Shown piece after piece: positions 62,909-64,000 of a DNA stretch of 64,000 nt. The notes below the pieces were generated by a model. It saw only the letters and a list, made by a program, of their open reading frames with translations, was not told the origin of the DNA and searched no databases. The translations under genes were made by a program, and so were the position numbers. The DNA comes from Oscarella lobularis (taxonomy: Eukaryota; Porifera; Homoscleromorpha; Homosclerophorida; Oscarellidae), in contig NC_089179.1 in NCBI RefSeq assembly GCF_947507565.1, positions 2,745,747 to 2,809,746 of the forward strand, in the 5' to 3' direction. How positions within the stretch are numbered: the first letter of the stretch is position 1; each line of letters begins with the position of its first letter.

Positions 62909-63770
62909 CAGTGCACCCACGCATAATGCGACCGTCTTTAGAGCGCGCTAGCGTCCGCGTCGTTAGTCGCGCGTCATCGCCAATGACATCATTGGAATCC
63001 TCTATCCCGTAGCATTCCAATGATGTAGGGCACGTAGGCCTTCGACGAAGGGTGTAAATAGTGGTCACGTGCAGTACTCTGATTGGCTAGTAGCGTACGC
63101 GACCGTTAGGTTTCCTTGGTCACGCCCTAGCGCGTTACCACTAGTTCGAGACCGATTTTTCGTTTTTCTTCTATTACGGGGCGGATTTCTTTAGTATAGG
63201 ATTAGCTAAGAAACGGGCAGTACCAAAGTCAAGTGTACATATGCGTTTAACTGCCTTTTTTGGTGTGGAGACCTTGCGCACGCTCTAGCCACGCCCATGA
63301 CAACGAATAACTTCTAAACGAAGCGAAAGATTCGAAATCGCTTCGACCAATGTCAATTAAATTATGTTTTATTTCGTTTCGCGAGGGCGGCGAATCGCGA
63401 TTTGTAGCGTAGGCTCTAAGAAACTCTCTTAGCAACGATACTTCAGACCGTAATTGCAGACAAACGAAAAAACCAACTAAAAATCGCTTCGACCAATGCT
63501 AATAAAATATTAGGCCGGTGCGTTCCGAGGAAAGAAGTAGCTTAGTTGCTGACGGAACTTCGCCAGGAAACGACAAAACCTACTTTTGCCGTAACGTGAA
63601 GGATTACGCGACCACTATGCATGCGATCGACTAATCCTTCGACCGAATCTTAGATAAATGAATCTACTATCCTTTCGCATTAGCGAAAAGATAGTAATTC
63701 CTACTCATTTTGAATTTCGCGGTTAAGTCCGAGGGAGTGTCACGTGGGACACTTATGCGTGGGTGCACTG
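62909..63770. mobile_element. TA-flanked MITE, 862 bp
   Basis: CAGTGCACCCACGCATAA (62,909-62,926) is the exact reverse complement of 63,753-63,770. TA flanks both ends (62,907-62,908; 63,771-63,772). The interior has no coding region I can support. Tc1/mariner or pogo mobilisation is inferred from the TA and the CAGT start. Confidence 0.82.
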
Positions 63771-63784
63771 TACAAACGGTTCGT

Positions 63785-64000
63785 CATCAAAGCGGGCATG
63801 CTGAGATAGCGCTTGGCCATGCGAGAAAGTCGAGGAAATTTCTTTTCAGCATTTTTCCACAAGGAAAGAGGATCGGTAGAGCGTGGCTGGTTTTTTCTGC
63901 TAAATATTCTTGAAGCTCATCTGTTTCGGTAGAAGTTCCACCTGTTTCTTCAATACCAAGCAAAGCATCAAGTTTGGACATCTGTTAATATCGGTAAGAA
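63785..64000 (-). pseudogene. hAT transposase C-terminal fragment (runs off the window)
   Basis: Minus strand from the window edge: MSKLDALLGIEETGGTSTET then DELQEYLAEKTS, and after a frame change DPLSLWKNAEKKFPRLSRMA with KRYLSMPAL. E...YL......DPL..WK.....FP.L...A..YL..P is the start of the hAT dimerisation domain. The frame ends about 20 bp from the MITE at 63,770, which may have interrupted it. The rest of the gene lies beyond the window. Confidence 0.6.

Noticed and set aside
1-64000. tRNA, rRNA genes or CRISPR arrays
   Set aside because: I found no cloverleaf-like tRNA, no rRNA core sequence and no regularly spaced direct repeats with unique spacers. The tandem arrays present are minisatellites.

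Overview
The window looks like a repeat-dense intergenic block from an invertebrate animal genome. The evidence is genes with very short GT-AG introns (about 40-100 bp), no bacterial operon signals, and a mixture of eukaryotic DNA transposons, LTR elements and a LINE fragment. The family mix is the kind known from sponges, cnidarians and other marine invertebrates. A sponge is my best guess, but the species cannot be fixed from sequence alone. I see no convincing single-copy host gene. Almost every recognisable protein is a transposase, an integrase, a reverse transcriptase or a gene usually found inside mobile elements.

Layout, left to right. (1) 1-4650: a broken Crypton tyrosine recombinase, then a 2.1-kb element with perfect 27-bp terminal inverted repeats (TIRs) and a 9-bp target-site duplication (TSD). 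Inside that lies a TA-flanked foldback element made of inverted minisatellites around a protein-kinase tail. (2) 4.9-9.3 kb: a decayed Myb-containing multi-exon gene, an intron-bearing IS1595/ISXO2-type transposase fragment, a gypsy pol tail and a pogo-like scrap. (3) 11.3-15 kb: two gypsy pieces in opposite orientation, then an OB-fold (RPA-like) gene. (4) 15.7-20.1 kb: a RecQ-like helicase gene split by a RAG1-N-terminus-like (N-RAG-type) element. (5) 20.1-24.3 kb: inverted minisatellites, two head-to-head ISXO2-like transposases, hairpin repeats and a 1.1-kb palindrome. (6) 24.3-34.5 kb: a Helitron split by a 4.4-kb gypsy element (116-bp LTRs, TSD AGATC). The gypsy is itself split by a P-type element and by a 1.2-kb CAG...CTG element. 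(7) 34.6-44.5 kb: a truncated copy of an unassigned transposon family, two HIRAN-like ORFs flanking a chimeric Tigger, a GGACCACTTTT repeat field and a nearly intact hAT. (8) 47.5-64 kb: a piggyBac; a THAP/P-element gene carrying an internal inversion and split by a foldback MITE, which is split by a 4.5-kb element of the unassigned family; a second piggyBac fragment; a LINE endonuclease piece; a third copy of the unassigned family; and a TA-flanked MITE beside a hAT fragment.

Insertion order can be read directly from the nests. The oldest layers are the Helitron, the RecQ gene and the THAP/P gene. The youngest are the inner elements with clean TSDs. The strongest candidate for something undescribed is the 51,963-56,473 element. 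It has 30-bp TIRs, a 9-bp TSD, and a roughly ten-exon gene with an N-terminal Cys-rich domain, coiled coils and a C-terminal RING. Related copies lie at 34.6-35.5 kb and 60.0-62.8 kb.
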